Source of the DNA: Streptomyces flavotricini
Lineage (GTDB): Bacteria > Actinomycetota > Actinomycetes > Streptomycetales > Streptomycetaceae
NCBI RefSeq assembly: GCF_020639365.1
Contig: NZ_JAINUL010000001.1
Span: forward strand, 7,889,323 to 7,953,322
DNA: 64,000 bases
Direction: 5' to 3'
The position numbers and the translations under genes were made by a program. The first letter of the stretch is position 1. Each line of letters begins with the position of its first letter. Under the pieces are notes generated by a model, which saw only the letters and a program-made list of their open reading frames with translations, searched no databases and was not told the origin of the DNA. Positions 33,751-41,799 of the stretch are shown here, piece after piece.

Positions 33751-35012
33751 TGCCGGGCGACCGCGCCCCGGGCCCCGTCCGGGACCGCACCGTCCCCACC
33801 CTGCTGACCTCCATCGCCCTCCTGGGCATCGGCATGGGGGTCTACCTGCTCGCCCTCGGCCAGCTCCTGTACCAGCTCACGGGCAGCCCGCAGGCCTTCG
33901 CGCTCGCCCTGACCCTGCAGGGCGCCGCGGCCGTCTGCGTCCTGCCCTTCTCCGGGCCCCTCGTCGACGCCCTCGACTCGCGGCAGGTGCACACCGCGTG
34001 CAGCCTCGCGCGCGCCGTCACCGTCGCCGGGCTCGCCCTGACCGGGCTGACCCGGCCGCCGGGCGCGGTGGCGCTGATCGCCGCCGGCGTCGTGCTGCTG
34101 GCGTTCGTGGACAACGTCCAGCGCGCCGCCCTGTTCAAATACACCGCCTGGCACGTCGGGCCCGCCCGCCGGGCCAGGCTCAACGCCCTGATCAACGTGG
34201 CCGTCCAGGTGGGGGCGCTGACCGGCATGGCCCTGCTCGGCCTGCTGCTGCTCCGGACCTCCCTGGCCGGGGCCCTGCTGGCCGACACCGTCGTGGCGCT
34301 GGCCGTCGCCGCGCTCGTACGCGGCCTGCCGGCAACGGCCCCCGAGCCGCGCGGCCCGGCCGCCGGGGTGCTGCGTACGGCGCTGCCGCTGGCCCTGCAC
34401 GACTGGCGGGCCATGTTCCACCGCTACCGCGGCGACCTCGCGGTCCTCGGCGTGATCGTGCTGTGCGCCGCCGACTTCGTCTTCCAGTCCTGCGTGAGCA
34501 CCCTCGTCGTCCCGCTGGTCGCGGAGTACTACGGCGGCCGCGGCCAGTACGTCTCCCTGCTGGAGGCGGTCTTCGCCCTCGGCATGATCGCCTCCTCCTT
34601 CTTCACCCGGCACACGCAGCGGGCCGCGCTGCTGCCGCTGTGGTGCGCACTCCAGGCCGCGGCGGCCCTCGCCCTCGGTCTGTCGGCCGCACCGGTGGTC
34701 CACCTGGCGGCCCTGCTCGCGGCCGGCTTCGCCAACCTCTCGGCGCTCACCTGGCTCCTGACGAGCCTCCAGAGCCGGGCGGGCGACGGGGAGAAGGCGA
34801 AGATGGCCAGCCTGCGGATGCTGTCCATCGGCGTGGCCACCACCGCGCTGATGCCGCTGGTGGGCCACTTCGCCGGGGTCTCCCTCGCGGCGGGCTTCCT
34901 GGCCACGGCCGCCGTCATGCTGGCCTTCACGGTGCTGGCGGCCGCCACGACGGCGATGCCCCGCCGAGCCCCCGGGCCCACCGAAGCGGCGACCCCCGAA
35001 CCGGTCCGTTGA
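33750..35012 (+). CDS. MFS transporter (probable product exporter)
   Basis: The product is 420 aa; its ATG overlaps the previous stop (TGATG). About twelve hydrophobic segments are visible, with the MFS-typical charged loop after helix 2 (LVDALDSRQVHTACSLARAV) and a central cytoplasmic loop. The pattern is close to MFS_3/enterobactin-exporter-like permeases. It is the last gene of the plus-strand operon and most likely exports the cluster 1 product, also giving self-resistance. Confidence 0.85.
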   Translation: MPGDRAPGPVRDRTVPTLLTSIALLGIGMGVYLLALGQLLYQLTGSPQAFALALTLQGAAAVCVLPFSGPLVDALDSRQVHTACSLARAVTVAGLALTGLTRPPGAVALIAAGVVLLAFVDNVQRAALFKYTAWHVGPARRARLNALINVAVQVGALTGMALLGLLLLRTSLAGALLADTVVALAVAALVRGLPATAPEPRGPAAGVLRTALPLALHDWRAMFHRYRGDLAVLGVIVLCAADFVFQSCVSTLVVPLVAEYYGGRGQYVSLLEAVFALGMIASSFFTRHTQRAALLPLWCALQAAAALALGLSAAPVVHLAALLAAGFANLSALTWLLTSLQSRAGDGEKAKMASLRMLSIGVATTALMPLVGHFAGVSLAAGFLATAAVMLAFTVLAAATTAMPRRAPGPTEAATPEPVR

Positions 35013-35031
35013 CGGGTCCAGCCCCCGCCTG

Positions 35032-35165
35032 AGCGTTCACTCTTCTTCCATTGCAACGATCTGGCTGGCTGACGTTGCGTTATCTCCGCATCCATTGCAA
35101 TGAAATTCATGCTCTGACCTGCATTGATGGATCAAGCGTGCAACGAACCCGTTGCACGTTCTCTG
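35032..35165. promoter_or_regulatory. Upstream region of first DUF4097 copy with GCAACG/CGTTGC palindromes
   Basis: This AT-richer segment contains GCAACG-N14-CGTTGC (35053-35078) and a perfect GTGCAACG-AACC-CGTTGCAC inverted repeat (35138-35157). Equivalent palindromes occur at the same offset (2506 bp) upstream of the second copy. They are likely operators for the MarR-like regulator encoded in between. Confidence 0.6.
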
Positions 35166-35910
35166 AACGCTACGTAGCTTTTCCTTCATCGGAAACAGCG
35201 GGTGAGTCAACGGGAGACTGTCATGCAGAAGTTCGAGACCACTGGCCCGGTCGCCGTCGTTCTGGACGTCGCCGCGGGGCGTGTTCAGTTGATCGCGGCG
35301 GATCGGGGGGATGTCGTGGTCGAGGTCCGGCCGGTGGATGTTTCGAAGGGCCGTGATGTGAAGGCGGCGGAGGAGACCGCGGTGGACTTCGCCGGTGGTG
35401 TGCTGCGGATCGCGTCGGCGGCGGCGAAGCGTCAGGTGCTGGGTGCTTCGGGGTCGGTCGAGGTGACGGTCCGGGTGCCGGCCGGTTCGCGGGTGGAGGC
35501 GAGGACGGCGGCGGTGGAGTTCCGCGGGGTGGGGCGGCTTGGCGAGGTCGTGTTCGAGGGTGCGCAGGGCGCGGTGCGCCTCGATGAGACGGCCTCTGTC
35601 CGGCTGGCTGTTCAGGCCGGTGACGTCTGGGTGGGCCGTCTGGCGGGTGATGCGGAGATCGGTACGCAGAAGGGTGATCTGCGGGTCGACGAGGCGGTGG
35701 GCGGGTCGGTGGTGCTGCGGACCGGGTCCGGTGACATTTCGGTGGGCGCGGCCCGCGGGGTGTCGGCGTCGCTGGACGCCGGTACTTCCTACGGCCGGAT
35801 CTCCAACTCGCTCCACAACACCGGCGGGGCCTCGGCCGCTCTGAACATCCGGGCGACCACCGCCCACGGCGACATCACCGCCCGCAGCCTCTGACCCCCC
35901 ACAACCCTCG
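35166..35910. repeat. 745-bp exact direct repeat, copy 1
   Basis: The sequence from AACGCTACGTAGC to ACAACCCTCG appears again at 37672-38416, with no difference that I could find. Translations in all compared frames of both strands are identical. It covers the whole DUF4097 gene, its ribosome-binding site and about 55 bases upstream. Homology continues a further 134 bases upstream without gaps but with many substitutions. Confidence 0.9.
35223..35894 (+). CDS. DUF4097 beta-strand-repeat protein, copy 1
   Basis: The product is 223 aa from ATG 35223 (GGGAG upstream). It is an all-beta protein with repeated strands of the DUF4097 type (VAVVLDVAAGRVQLIAADR, SVEVTVRVPAGSRVEARTAA, VVLRTGSGDISVGAARG, ISNSLHNTGG). 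No signal peptide or catalytic motif is present. Copies in Streptomyces commonly sit in front of drug-resistance or hydrolase genes. Here it precedes an alpha/beta hydrolase by 34 bases. Its role is unknown; it may be a structural or regulatory partner. The identical second copy begins 2506 bp downstream. Confidence 0.82.
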   Translation: MQKFETTGPVAVVLDVAAGRVQLIAADRGDVVVEVRPVDVSKGRDVKAAEETAVDFAGGVLRIASAAAKRQVLGASGSVEVTVRVPAGSRVEARTAAVEFRGVGRLGEVVFEGAQGAVRLDETASVRLAVQAGDVWVGRLAGDAEIGTQKGDLRVDEAVGGSVVLRTGSGDISVGAARGVSASLDAGTSYGRISNSLHNTGGASAALNIRATTAHGDITARSL

Positions 35911-35928
35911 GAAAGGAAGAACATCGTC

Positions 35929-36756
35929 ATGACGAACGACAACCGCACTTCCCCGACCGATGCCGTCCAGGCCTGGACGGGCATGGTGCCGGTCGACGAC
36001 ACGGCCCTGGCCGTCACCGACACCGGCGGTCCCGGCATCCCCGTGGTCTACCTGAACGGCCAGTTCGCCACCCAGGGGTACTGGCGGCGGGTCATCGACG
36101 AACTGGGCCCGGGCCGACGGCACATCACGTACGACGAGCGGGCCCGCGGCAAGAAGTCGAAGCGTTCCGCGGACTACTCCTTCGAGGCCGCCGTACGCGA
36201 CGTCGACGCCGTCCTCGCGGCCAGGGGTGTCGACCGGGCGCTGGTGGTGGGCTGGTCCTACGGGGCGGTCGTCGGCGCGCACTGGGCCCAGCGGAATCCG
36301 GAGCGTGCCGTCGGCGCGGTCCTGGTCGACGGCGCGGCCCCGTACGACTGGCTCGACGACGCCATGGAGGTGCGGATCCGGAAGCTGTTCCGGCGGATCG
36401 GCTGGCTCGCGCCGCTGCTGCGCCCGACGGGCTTGACCCCGCGGATGTCCGCCGAGGAGCAGGCGGACAGCAACATCGAGCTCGGCAAGCTCTCCCGGGA
36501 GCGCGAGCTGGGCCCCGTCCTGGACGGCATCACCGTCCCGGTGCGGTACGTGCTCGCCTCGGGAACGTCCTTCGGGAGCAAGGGCGATGAGCAGGAGAAG
36601 ATCCGCGCGGGCCTCGACCAGGTATTCGAGCGCAACTCGAACATCCGGCTCGGCGCGAAGGTCCCCAGCAACCACGGCGCCATCCTGAAGAAGGACTTCC
36701 GGGCCATCGCCGATTCCGTGCGCGAGGTCGCCGCCCTGGGGTCCCCGTCGGCCTGA
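35929..36756 (+). CDS. Alpha/beta hydrolase
   Basis: The product is 275 aa from ATG 35929 (GGAAAGGAAGAA upstream). It has the alpha/beta-hydrolase order: PVVYLNGQFATQGYWRRVI (oxyanion region with NGQ), YDERARGKS-like loop, the nucleophile elbow VVGWSYGAVVGA, an acidic residue region, and the catalytic His in VPSNHGAIL. No signal peptide is present. The substrate is unknown. It is probably co-transcribed with the DUF4097 gene and controlled by the MarR-like regulator encoded convergently eight bases downstream. Esterase, lactonase or haloalkane-dehalogenase-like activity are all possible. Confidence 0.83.
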   Translation: MTNDNRTSPTDAVQAWTGMVPVDDTALAVTDTGGPGIPVVYLNGQFATQGYWRRVIDELGPGRRHITYDERARGKKSKRSADYSFEAAVRDVDAVLAARGVDRALVVGWSYGAVVGAHWAQRNPERAVGAVLVDGAAPYDWLDDAMEVRIRKLFRRIGWLAPLLRPTGLTPRMSAEEQADSNIELGKLSRERELGPVLDGITVPVRYVLASGTSFGSKGDEQEKIRAGLDQVFERNSNIRLGAKVPSNHGAILKKDFRAIADSVREVAALGSPSA

Positions 36757-36763
36757 CCCCGCC

Positions 36764-37498
36764 TCAGGTGGCGCTGCCGGACACCGTTTCGGGCTTCGTG
36801 TGGAGGATCTCGCGGGCCTGGTCCGCGGCGCGGGCGATGCTCTCGGAGACGAAGTCGATGAAGCGGGCGATGTTCTCCAGACGGGCGGCGGCCGGGGAGT
36901 CGGCGCCGAGGACGGTGACGCCCTGGCGGGCGACCTCGCCGAGGTGGGCGGTGGCGCGGGCGCTGGCCATCGTCGACTGGTACAGGACGTCGTCGTCGAC
37001 GACGTAGCGCTCGCGGCGGCGTTCGTCGCGTTCCCGGCGGATGAGGCCCTGGCTTTCGAGGAACGTGATCGCCTTGGAGATCGACGCCGGGCTGACCTGG
37101 AGGCTCGCGGAGAGTTCGGACGCGGTGAGGCTGCCGGCATCGGTGGTGTAGAGGCCGGCCAGCACCCGGGCCGTCATCCTGGGCAGCCCCGACTGCATGA
37201 AGACGGTGGCGAACACCTCCTCGTACTCGCGCACCGCCTCGGCATCGCGACCGTGGGCGTGCGCGGACGTGTCCGCCCCCCGGGGCACGGCCTTTCGGCG
37301 GCGGTGGGTGCGGAGCTCGGTGGCGCGGTGGGCCAGATCGGCGCGGTAGCCGGTGGGGCCGCCGTTGCGCATGACCTCGCGCGTGACCGTTGAGGTGGGG
37401 CGGTCGAGACGTCTGGCGATCTCCGCGTAGGCGAGCCCGTCGGCCACCCCCAGCGCGATCTGCTGGCGCTCCTGTTGGGTGAGCCTGCCTCCTGGCAT
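36764..37498 (-). CDS. MarR/GbsR-type regulator with IS30-like N-terminal HTH
   Basis: The product is 244 aa from ATG 37498 (AAAGGAGA six bases before). The first ~70 residues are an IS30-transposase-like helix-turn-helix (LTQQERQQIALGVADGLAYA, EIARRLDRPTSTVTREVMRN). The second half is a MarR-type winged helix (MTARVLAGLYTTDAGSLTAS, LSASLQVSPASISKAITFLE, GLIRRERDERRRERYVVDDD). The gene lies between the two DUF4097 operons and is divergent from the second. GCAACG/CGTTGC palindromes upstream of both operons are its likely operators. Having two DNA-binding domains is the odd feature. Confidence 0.8.
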   Translation of the reverse strand: MPGGRLTQQERQQIALGVADGLAYAEIARRLDRPTSTVTREVMRNGGPTGYRADLAHRATELRTHRRRKAVPRGADTSAHAHGRDAEAVREYEEVFATVFMQSGLPRMTARVLAGLYTTDAGSLTASELSASLQVSPASISKAITFLESQGLIRRERDERRRERYVVDDDVLYQSTMASARATAHLGEVARQGVTVLGADSPAAARLENIARFIDFVSESIARAADQAREILHTKPETVSGSAT

Positions 37499-37537
37499 CG
37501 CGATCTCCTTTCACGTTCCTTCGTGTGCTTCCAGCAT

Positions 37538-37671
37538 AGCGTTCACTCTCCATCCAATGCAACGATCGAGGAAGTTGACGTTGCGTTAAAAGTAGAGCTG
37601 TTGCAACGATGTGAAGCATCTGACCTGCGAGAACATCAATCAAACGCAACATGCACGTTGCGTATTCTATA
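37538..37671. promoter_or_regulatory. Divergent MarR/DUF4097 promoter region with palindromic operators
   Basis: It contains GCAACG-N14-CGTTGC at 37559-37584 and ACGCAAC-ATGCAC-GTTGCGT at 37644-37663, aligned base for base (offset 2506) with the pair upstream of the first DUF4097 gene. An AT-rich patch (GTTAAAAGTAGAG) lies between them. It likely controls both the regulator and the second operon. Confidence 0.6.
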
Positions 37672-38416
37672 AACGCTACGTAGCTTTTCCTTCATCGGAA
37701 ACAGCGGGTGAGTCAACGGGAGACTGTCATGCAGAAGTTCGAGACCACTGGCCCGGTCGCCGTCGTTCTGGACGTCGCCGCGGGGCGTGTTCAGTTGATC
37801 GCGGCGGATCGGGGGGATGTCGTGGTCGAGGTCCGGCCGGTGGATGTTTCGAAGGGCCGTGATGTGAAGGCGGCGGAGGAGACCGCGGTGGACTTCGCCG
37901 GTGGTGTGCTGCGGATCGCGTCGGCGGCGGCGAAGCGTCAGGTGCTGGGTGCTTCGGGGTCGGTCGAGGTGACGGTCCGGGTGCCGGCCGGTTCGCGGGT
38001 GGAGGCGAGGACGGCGGCGGTGGAGTTCCGCGGGGTGGGGCGGCTTGGCGAGGTCGTGTTCGAGGGTGCGCAGGGCGCGGTGCGCCTCGATGAGACGGCC
38101 TCTGTCCGGCTGGCTGTTCAGGCCGGTGACGTCTGGGTGGGCCGTCTGGCGGGTGATGCGGAGATCGGTACGCAGAAGGGTGATCTGCGGGTCGACGAGG
38201 CGGTGGGCGGGTCGGTGGTGCTGCGGACCGGGTCCGGTGACATTTCGGTGGGCGCGGCCCGCGGGGTGTCGGCGTCGCTGGACGCCGGTACTTCCTACGG
38301 CCGGATCTCCAACTCGCTCCACAACACCGGCGGGGCCTCGGCCGCTCTGAACATCCGGGCGACCACCGCCCACGGCGACATCACCGCCCGCAGCCTCTGA
38401 CCCCCCACAACCCTCG
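37672..38416. repeat. 745-bp exact direct repeat, copy 2
   Basis: This matches 35166-35910 exactly as far as I could compare. Identity stops abruptly on both sides: at 37671 the bases differ from copy 1, and after 38416 the leader of the serine hydrolase gene differs from that of the alpha/beta hydrolase gene. Confidence 0.9.
37729..38400 (+). CDS. DUF4097 beta-strand-repeat protein, copy 2 (identical to copy 1)
   Basis: The 223-aa product is identical to the protein starting at 35223, including synonymous positions. It precedes a beta-lactamase-family serine hydrolase by 31 bases, just as copy 1 precedes an alpha/beta hydrolase. Two hydrolases of unrelated folds thus share the same DUF4097 leader gene and similar operators. 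Identity at every base argues for a recent duplication or gene conversion. Confidence 0.82.
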   Translation: MQKFETTGPVAVVLDVAAGRVQLIAADRGDVVVEVRPVDVSKGRDVKAAEETAVDFAGGVLRIASAAAKRQVLGASGSVEVTVRVPAGSRVEARTAAVEFRGVGRLGEVVFEGAQGAVRLDETASVRLAVQAGDVWVGRLAGDAEIGTQKGDLRVDEAVGGSVVLRTGSGDISVGAARGVSASLDAGTSYGRISNSLHNTGGASAALNIRATTAHGDITARSL

Positions 38417-38431
38417 AAGGAGCACACGATC

Positions 38432-39556
38432 ATGAGCAACCCGACCACGAACACGAACACGAACACGACCACGACGGACCGCCCGGAACTCCGGAAGGCC
38501 ATCGAGGCGTTCGTGGACGCCGGCTTCGGCGGAATACAGATGCGCGTGCACGACGAGCGGGGCGAGTGGGTCGGCAGCGCCGGGGTGAGCGAGCTGGGCG
38601 TCGGCGCCGAGCCGCCGACGGACGGCCACTTCTGGGCGGGCAGCGTCGCCAAGCCGTTCACCGCGACCGCGGTGCTGCAGCTGGTGGCCGAGGAGAGGAC
38701 CGGGCTGGACGTCCCGGTCGCCGACCACCTGCCCGAACTCGGGCTGGACCGGCGGATCACGGTGCGGATGCTGCTCCAGCACACCAGCGGGCTGTTCAAC
38801 TACACCGGCGAATACCACGAGGACGGCACCTTCGTGGCGGGGATCCCCGCCACGGGCAAGGAGTGGGTGGACAACCGGCTGCACGCGTACCGCCCGCAGG
38901 AACTCGTGGCCCTGGCATTGTCCGAGCCGGCCCGCTTCGAACCGGGGACGGGCTTCGGCTACTCCAACACCAACTACACCCTCGCGGCCCTGCTGATCGA
39001 GCGGGTCGCCGGCCGCTCGTACGCCGAGGAGATGGAGCGTCGCATCGTGCGGCCGCTCGGACTGCGGAACACCGTACTCGGCGGCAGCGACCCGCAGCTC
39101 CCGGAGCCGCACGCCCACGGCTACTACCGCTACCAGGACGCCGGCGCATGGAAGGTGGCCGACGTCTCCCGCCAGAACCCCTCCATGCTGTTCGCCGCCG
39201 GCGACACGATGACGACCACCCGGGACCTGCACACCTTCTTCGCCGCACTGAACGGCGGCAAGCTCCTGCCGGCCCCGCTGCTGGCCGAGATGCGCAAGCC
39301 GTACGGGGAACTCGGCTACGGCCTCGGCCTGTTCGTCCAGGACCTCGGCCCGGAGCACGGCGGCACCGTCTACCACCACAACGGCGGCGCCCCCGGCGGC
39401 TACGGAGCCCTGATGTACAGCACGCCCGACGGCAGCAGGACCCTGACCGCGGGCCTGACCACCGGCGACGCCCCGACCGACCCGGCCCGGACCTTCCCCG
39501 AGGCCCTGGACGCCCTGGTCAAGCAGGTCTTCACCGCCGACCCGGCCACGGCCTGA
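38432..39556 (+). CDS. Serine hydrolase of the class C beta-lactamase/esterase family
   Basis: The product is 374 aa from ATG 38432 (GAAGGAG upstream). The first ~16 residues are an Asn/Thr repeat encoded by ACGAACACGAAC. It has the three family motifs: SVAKPFT (SxxK nucleophile, near residue 71), YSNTNYT (YxN) and HHNGGAPGG (HxG). No export signal is seen, so it is probably cytoplasmic and acts as an esterase or peptidase rather than a periplasmic beta-lactamase. It is the second gene of the duplicated DUF4097-hydrolase arrangement. The substrate is unknown. Confidence 0.85.
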   Translation: MSNPTTNTNTNTTTTDRPELRKAIEAFVDAGFGGIQMRVHDERGEWVGSAGVSELGVGAEPPTDGHFWAGSVAKPFTATAVLQLVAEERTGLDVPVADHLPELGLDRRITVRMLLQHTSGLFNYTGEYHEDGTFVAGIPATGKEWVDNRLHAYRPQELVALALSEPARFEPGTGFGYSNTNYTLAALLIERVAGRSYAEEMERRIVRPLGLRNTVLGGSDPQLPEPHAHGYYRYQDAGAWKVADVSRQNPSMLFAAGDTMTTTRDLHTFFAALNGGKLLPAPLLAEMRKPYGELGYGLGLFVQDLGPEHGGTVYHHNGGAPGGYGALMYSTPDGSRTLTAGLTTGDAPTDPARTFPEALDALVKQVFTADPATA

Positions 39557-39587
39557 CGCCCGGTGCGGGGCACGCCCGCCGATTCGA

Positions 39588-40160
39588 TCAACGCGGCCGG
39601 AGGCCGTCGAAGACCACCTCGAAGATGCGCTCCCGGGGCGCCGGGTCCGGCCCGAGCTGTTCGAGCATCGCGCCGGTGCCGACCAGCACGGCGAGCAGCT
39701 CCGGCAGGCACAGTTCCGGGCGGACCGCCCCGGCCTGCTGGGCCGCGGACAGCAGGGCGGCCAGCCGGGTCTGGATCTCCTCGGTCGGCGCCCGCAGCGC
39801 CGCGTGCACGTCGACACCGGCGGCCGCGAGCGCCTGGGCGAACTCGTTCTTGCCCGACGAGCGTTCCACGACGAGGCGGAAGCAGGCGAAGAAGGCCTCG
39901 GCCCGATCCGCCCCCGCCGCCAGCCGCGCGGTCATGGCCGCCATCTCCTCCAGCCTGCGCACCATCACCGCCTCGAGCAGCGCCTCCTTGGTCGGGAAGT
40001 GCCGGAAGAGCGTGCCGACCCCGACGCCGGCGGCCCGGGCGATCTCCTCGGTCGGCACGCCGACGCCGCGGCTGGTGAACACCTCCGTGGCGACGTCGAG
40101 CACCCTGGCCCGGTTCCGGGCCGCGTCCGCCCGCAGCGGGCGCTCCTGAGTGCCACTCAT
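39588..40160 (-). CDS. TetR-family transcriptional regulator
   Basis: The product is 190 aa from ATG 40160 (AGAAGAGGG just upstream). The N-terminal TetR DNA-binding domain is clear (NRARVLDVATEVFTSRGVGV, PTEEIARAAGVGVGTLFRHF, PTKEALLEAVMVRR). The C-terminal ligand domain resembles SbtR/TetR_C types (EFAQALAAAGVDVHAALR). It is divergent from the SnoaL-like gene, and a perfect inverted repeat at 40201-40221 lies between them as a likely operator. It probably represses itself and the SnoaL-like gene. Confidence 0.87.
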   Translation of the reverse strand: MSGTQERPLRADAARNRARVLDVATEVFTSRGVGVPTEEIARAAGVGVGTLFRHFPTKEALLEAVMVRRLEEMAAMTARLAAGADRAEAFFACFRLVVERSSGKNEFAQALAAAGVDVHAALRAPTEEIQTRLAALLSAAQQAGAVRPELCLPELLAVLVGTGAMLEQLGPDPAPRERIFEVVFDGLRPR

Positions 40161-40200
40161 CCCTCTTCTGCCTTCCGTGCGTCGGTGGCGGCGTCGACAC

Positions 40201-40221
40201 CTGGACAACCGGAGTGTCCAG
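40201..40221. promoter_or_regulatory. Probable TetR operator
   Basis: A perfect inverted repeat CTGGACA-ACCGGAG-TGTCCAG lies 40 bases upstream of the tetR-type start and 65 bases upstream of the divergent SnoaL-like gene. Length and position fit a TetR-family operator. Confidence 0.6.
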
Positions 40222-40285
40222 TCCGTATCGTTGAAAACGGAGCCGCTAGTCCGATTCTAGGGGCTGATCCCGCCGGAGGTTGATC

Positions 40286-40735
40286 ATGCCCAAAACGCTG
40301 TCACCGCGAGAGGTGTCCCAGGAACTCCTGGCGCGCATCGGCCAGGGGCGGTACGCGGAGCTGGCCGAGCTCTACGCGCAGGACGCCGTCGTGGAGACCG
40401 TCTTCGAACCGGTCGGGCCGCGCCGGTTCGAGGGCCGCGCGGTGCTCGAGGAGCGCCTCGCGGCGGTCGCCGCCGCCTCTCCCGTGGAACTGACCCCGGC
40501 GAACGTCGTGATACGGGAGACCGACGACCCGGAGGTGGTCGTCGCCGAATGGGACTACCGGGTTCACCACCGGGTGACGGGCCGGACCTTCGAGACCGCC
40601 AACATCCAGGTACTGCGCGTCCGCGACGGCCTGATCGTCACCAGCCGGGACTTCCACGACCACCTGGCCCTCGTCATGGCGGGCGACGGCCTGCCGCAGC
40701 TGGTGCGGGCGCTGGAGGCCGGGCAGCGCGGGTAG
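40286..40735 (+). CDS. SnoaL-like/NTF2-fold protein
   Basis: The product is 149 aa from ATG 40286 (GGAGGT five bases upstream; TTG 40280 in frame overlaps that site and is rejected). It shows the SnoaL_2 pattern: RIGQGRYAELAELYAQDAVV, RRFEGRAVLEERL, and DGLIVTSRDFHDHLALV. Such proteins are small cone-shaped hydrolase, isomerase or binding proteins. With no catalytic context the function cannot be set. It is probably regulated by the divergent TetR. Confidence 0.8.
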   Translation: MPKTLSPREVSQELLARIGQGRYAELAELYAQDAVVETVFEPVGPRRFEGRAVLEERLAAVAAASPVELTPANVVIRETDDPEVVVAEWDYRVHHRVTGRTFETANIQVLRVRDGLIVTSRDFHDHLALVMAGDGLPQLVRALEAGQRG

Positions 40736-40749
40736 CGGCCCGCCCGTTC

Positions 40750-41706
40750 CTACGTCGCGCGGGTGAAGGCGCGGCGGTACGCCCGGGGCGGGACTCCGCG
40801 GCGGCGTACGAACTGCTCGCGCAGCACCGCGGCGCTCCCGTAGCCGACCCGTCGGGCGATCTCCTCGACCGGCAGGTCCGTCGTCTCCAGGAGCTCCTCG
40901 GCCCGGCTCAGGCGCAGGCTGCGCAGCCAGGCGTGCGGGGTGGTGCCGGTCGCGGCGGTGAAGCGGCGGGCGAAGGAGCGCCTGCTCATCATCGCGCGGC
41001 GGGCCAGTTCCGTGACGGGCAGCGGCTCGTGGAGGTGTTCGCGGGCCCAGCCCAGCACGGCCGCGAGCCGCTCGTCCCGCCCGTTCTCCGGGACGGGCGC
41101 GGCCAGGTACTGGGCCTGCCCGCCGTCGCGGTGGGACGGGAGCACCATGTCCCGGGCGATGCCGTTGGCCAGCGCGGCGCCGTGCTCCCGCCGGAGCAGG
41201 TGCAGGCACAGGTCGAAGCCCGCGGCGGCACCCGCACCCGTGACGATGTTCCCTTCGTCGACGTAGAGGGCGTCGGGTTCCACGGTGACCCGCGGGTGGC
41301 GGCCGGCGAGGAGCGGCGCGAACCGCCAGTGGGTGGTCGCCCGCCGCCCGTCGAGGAGTCCGGCGGCGGCGAGCGCGAACGTGCCGACGCAGTGCGCCGC
41401 GACGACCGCGCCGCGCCCGTGCGCGGCCCTCAGCGCGTCGAGCACGGCGGGACCGGGCGGGGTCCGGAAATCCGCTCCGGGCAGCGCGATCAGCAGATCG
41501 GCTTCGGCGAACCGGTCCAGGCCGTGCGCGACGGAGAGCGGCACCCCGCAGTCCGTGGGCACCGGTCCGGGCCGCTCGGCGCACAGGGCGAAGTCGAAAC
41601 CGGGCGACGCGGCTCCGTGGGGGCCGAACACCTCGGTGACGATGCCGACGGCGAGCATGCCGACGCCGGGAGGGGCGTACGCGGCAACGGTCTTGAAAGG
41701 CGGCAC
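40750..41706 (-). CDS. GlxA-type AraC-family regulator (DJ-1/PfpI domain plus AraC HTH)
   Basis: The product is about 318 aa; GTG 41706 is chosen by family length, and ATG 41754 is an alternative. The N-terminus is a DJ-1/PfpI-like domain (GVGMLAVGIVTEVFGPHG, VVAAHCVGTFALAAAGLLDG, where the Cys stands at the nucleophile position). The C-terminus has two AraC helix-turn-helices (LPVTELARRAMMSRRSFARR, LPVEEIARRVGYGSAAVLRE). It is divergent from the MBL-fold gene and probably controls it. Confidence 0.87.
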   Translation of the reverse strand: MPPFKTVAAYAPPGVGMLAVGIVTEVFGPHGAASPGFDFALCAERPGPVPTDCGVPLSVAHGLDRFAEADLLIALPGADFRTPPGPAVLDALRAAHGRGAVVAAHCVGTFALAAAGLLDGRRATTHWRFAPLLAGRHPRVTVEPDALYVDEGNIVTGAGAAAGFDLCLHLLRREHGAALANGIARDMVLPSHRDGGQAQYLAAPVPENGRDERLAAVLGWAREHLHEPLPVTELARRAMMSRRSFARRFTAATGTTPHAWLRSLRLSRAEELLETTDLPVEEIARRVGYGSAAVLREQFVRRRGVPPRAYRRAFTRAT

Positions 41707-41799
41707 GACGGCAGTCTGGCACGGGGCTGGCACAAATCCTGCGATCAGAGGCATCCGTGCCACTCGTGAACTCCCCCCGGGCGCGCCAGCATTGAGGCC

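Noticed and set aside
7821..35012. A LysW-type amino-group carrier protein
   Set aside because: I looked through small frames on both strands for paired CxxC and an acidic EDW-type C-terminus and found none. The 118-aa and 64-aa proteins do not fit.
35037..36038. Minus-strand open frames repeated opposite both DUF4097 copies (also 37636-38799)
   Set aside because: They are identical only because the DNA repeat is identical, and they have no coding character.
38432..39556. Antibiotic-resistance beta-lactamase
   Set aside because: SxxK, YxN and HxG motifs are present, but no export signal is seen; an intracellular esterase or peptidase is more likely.
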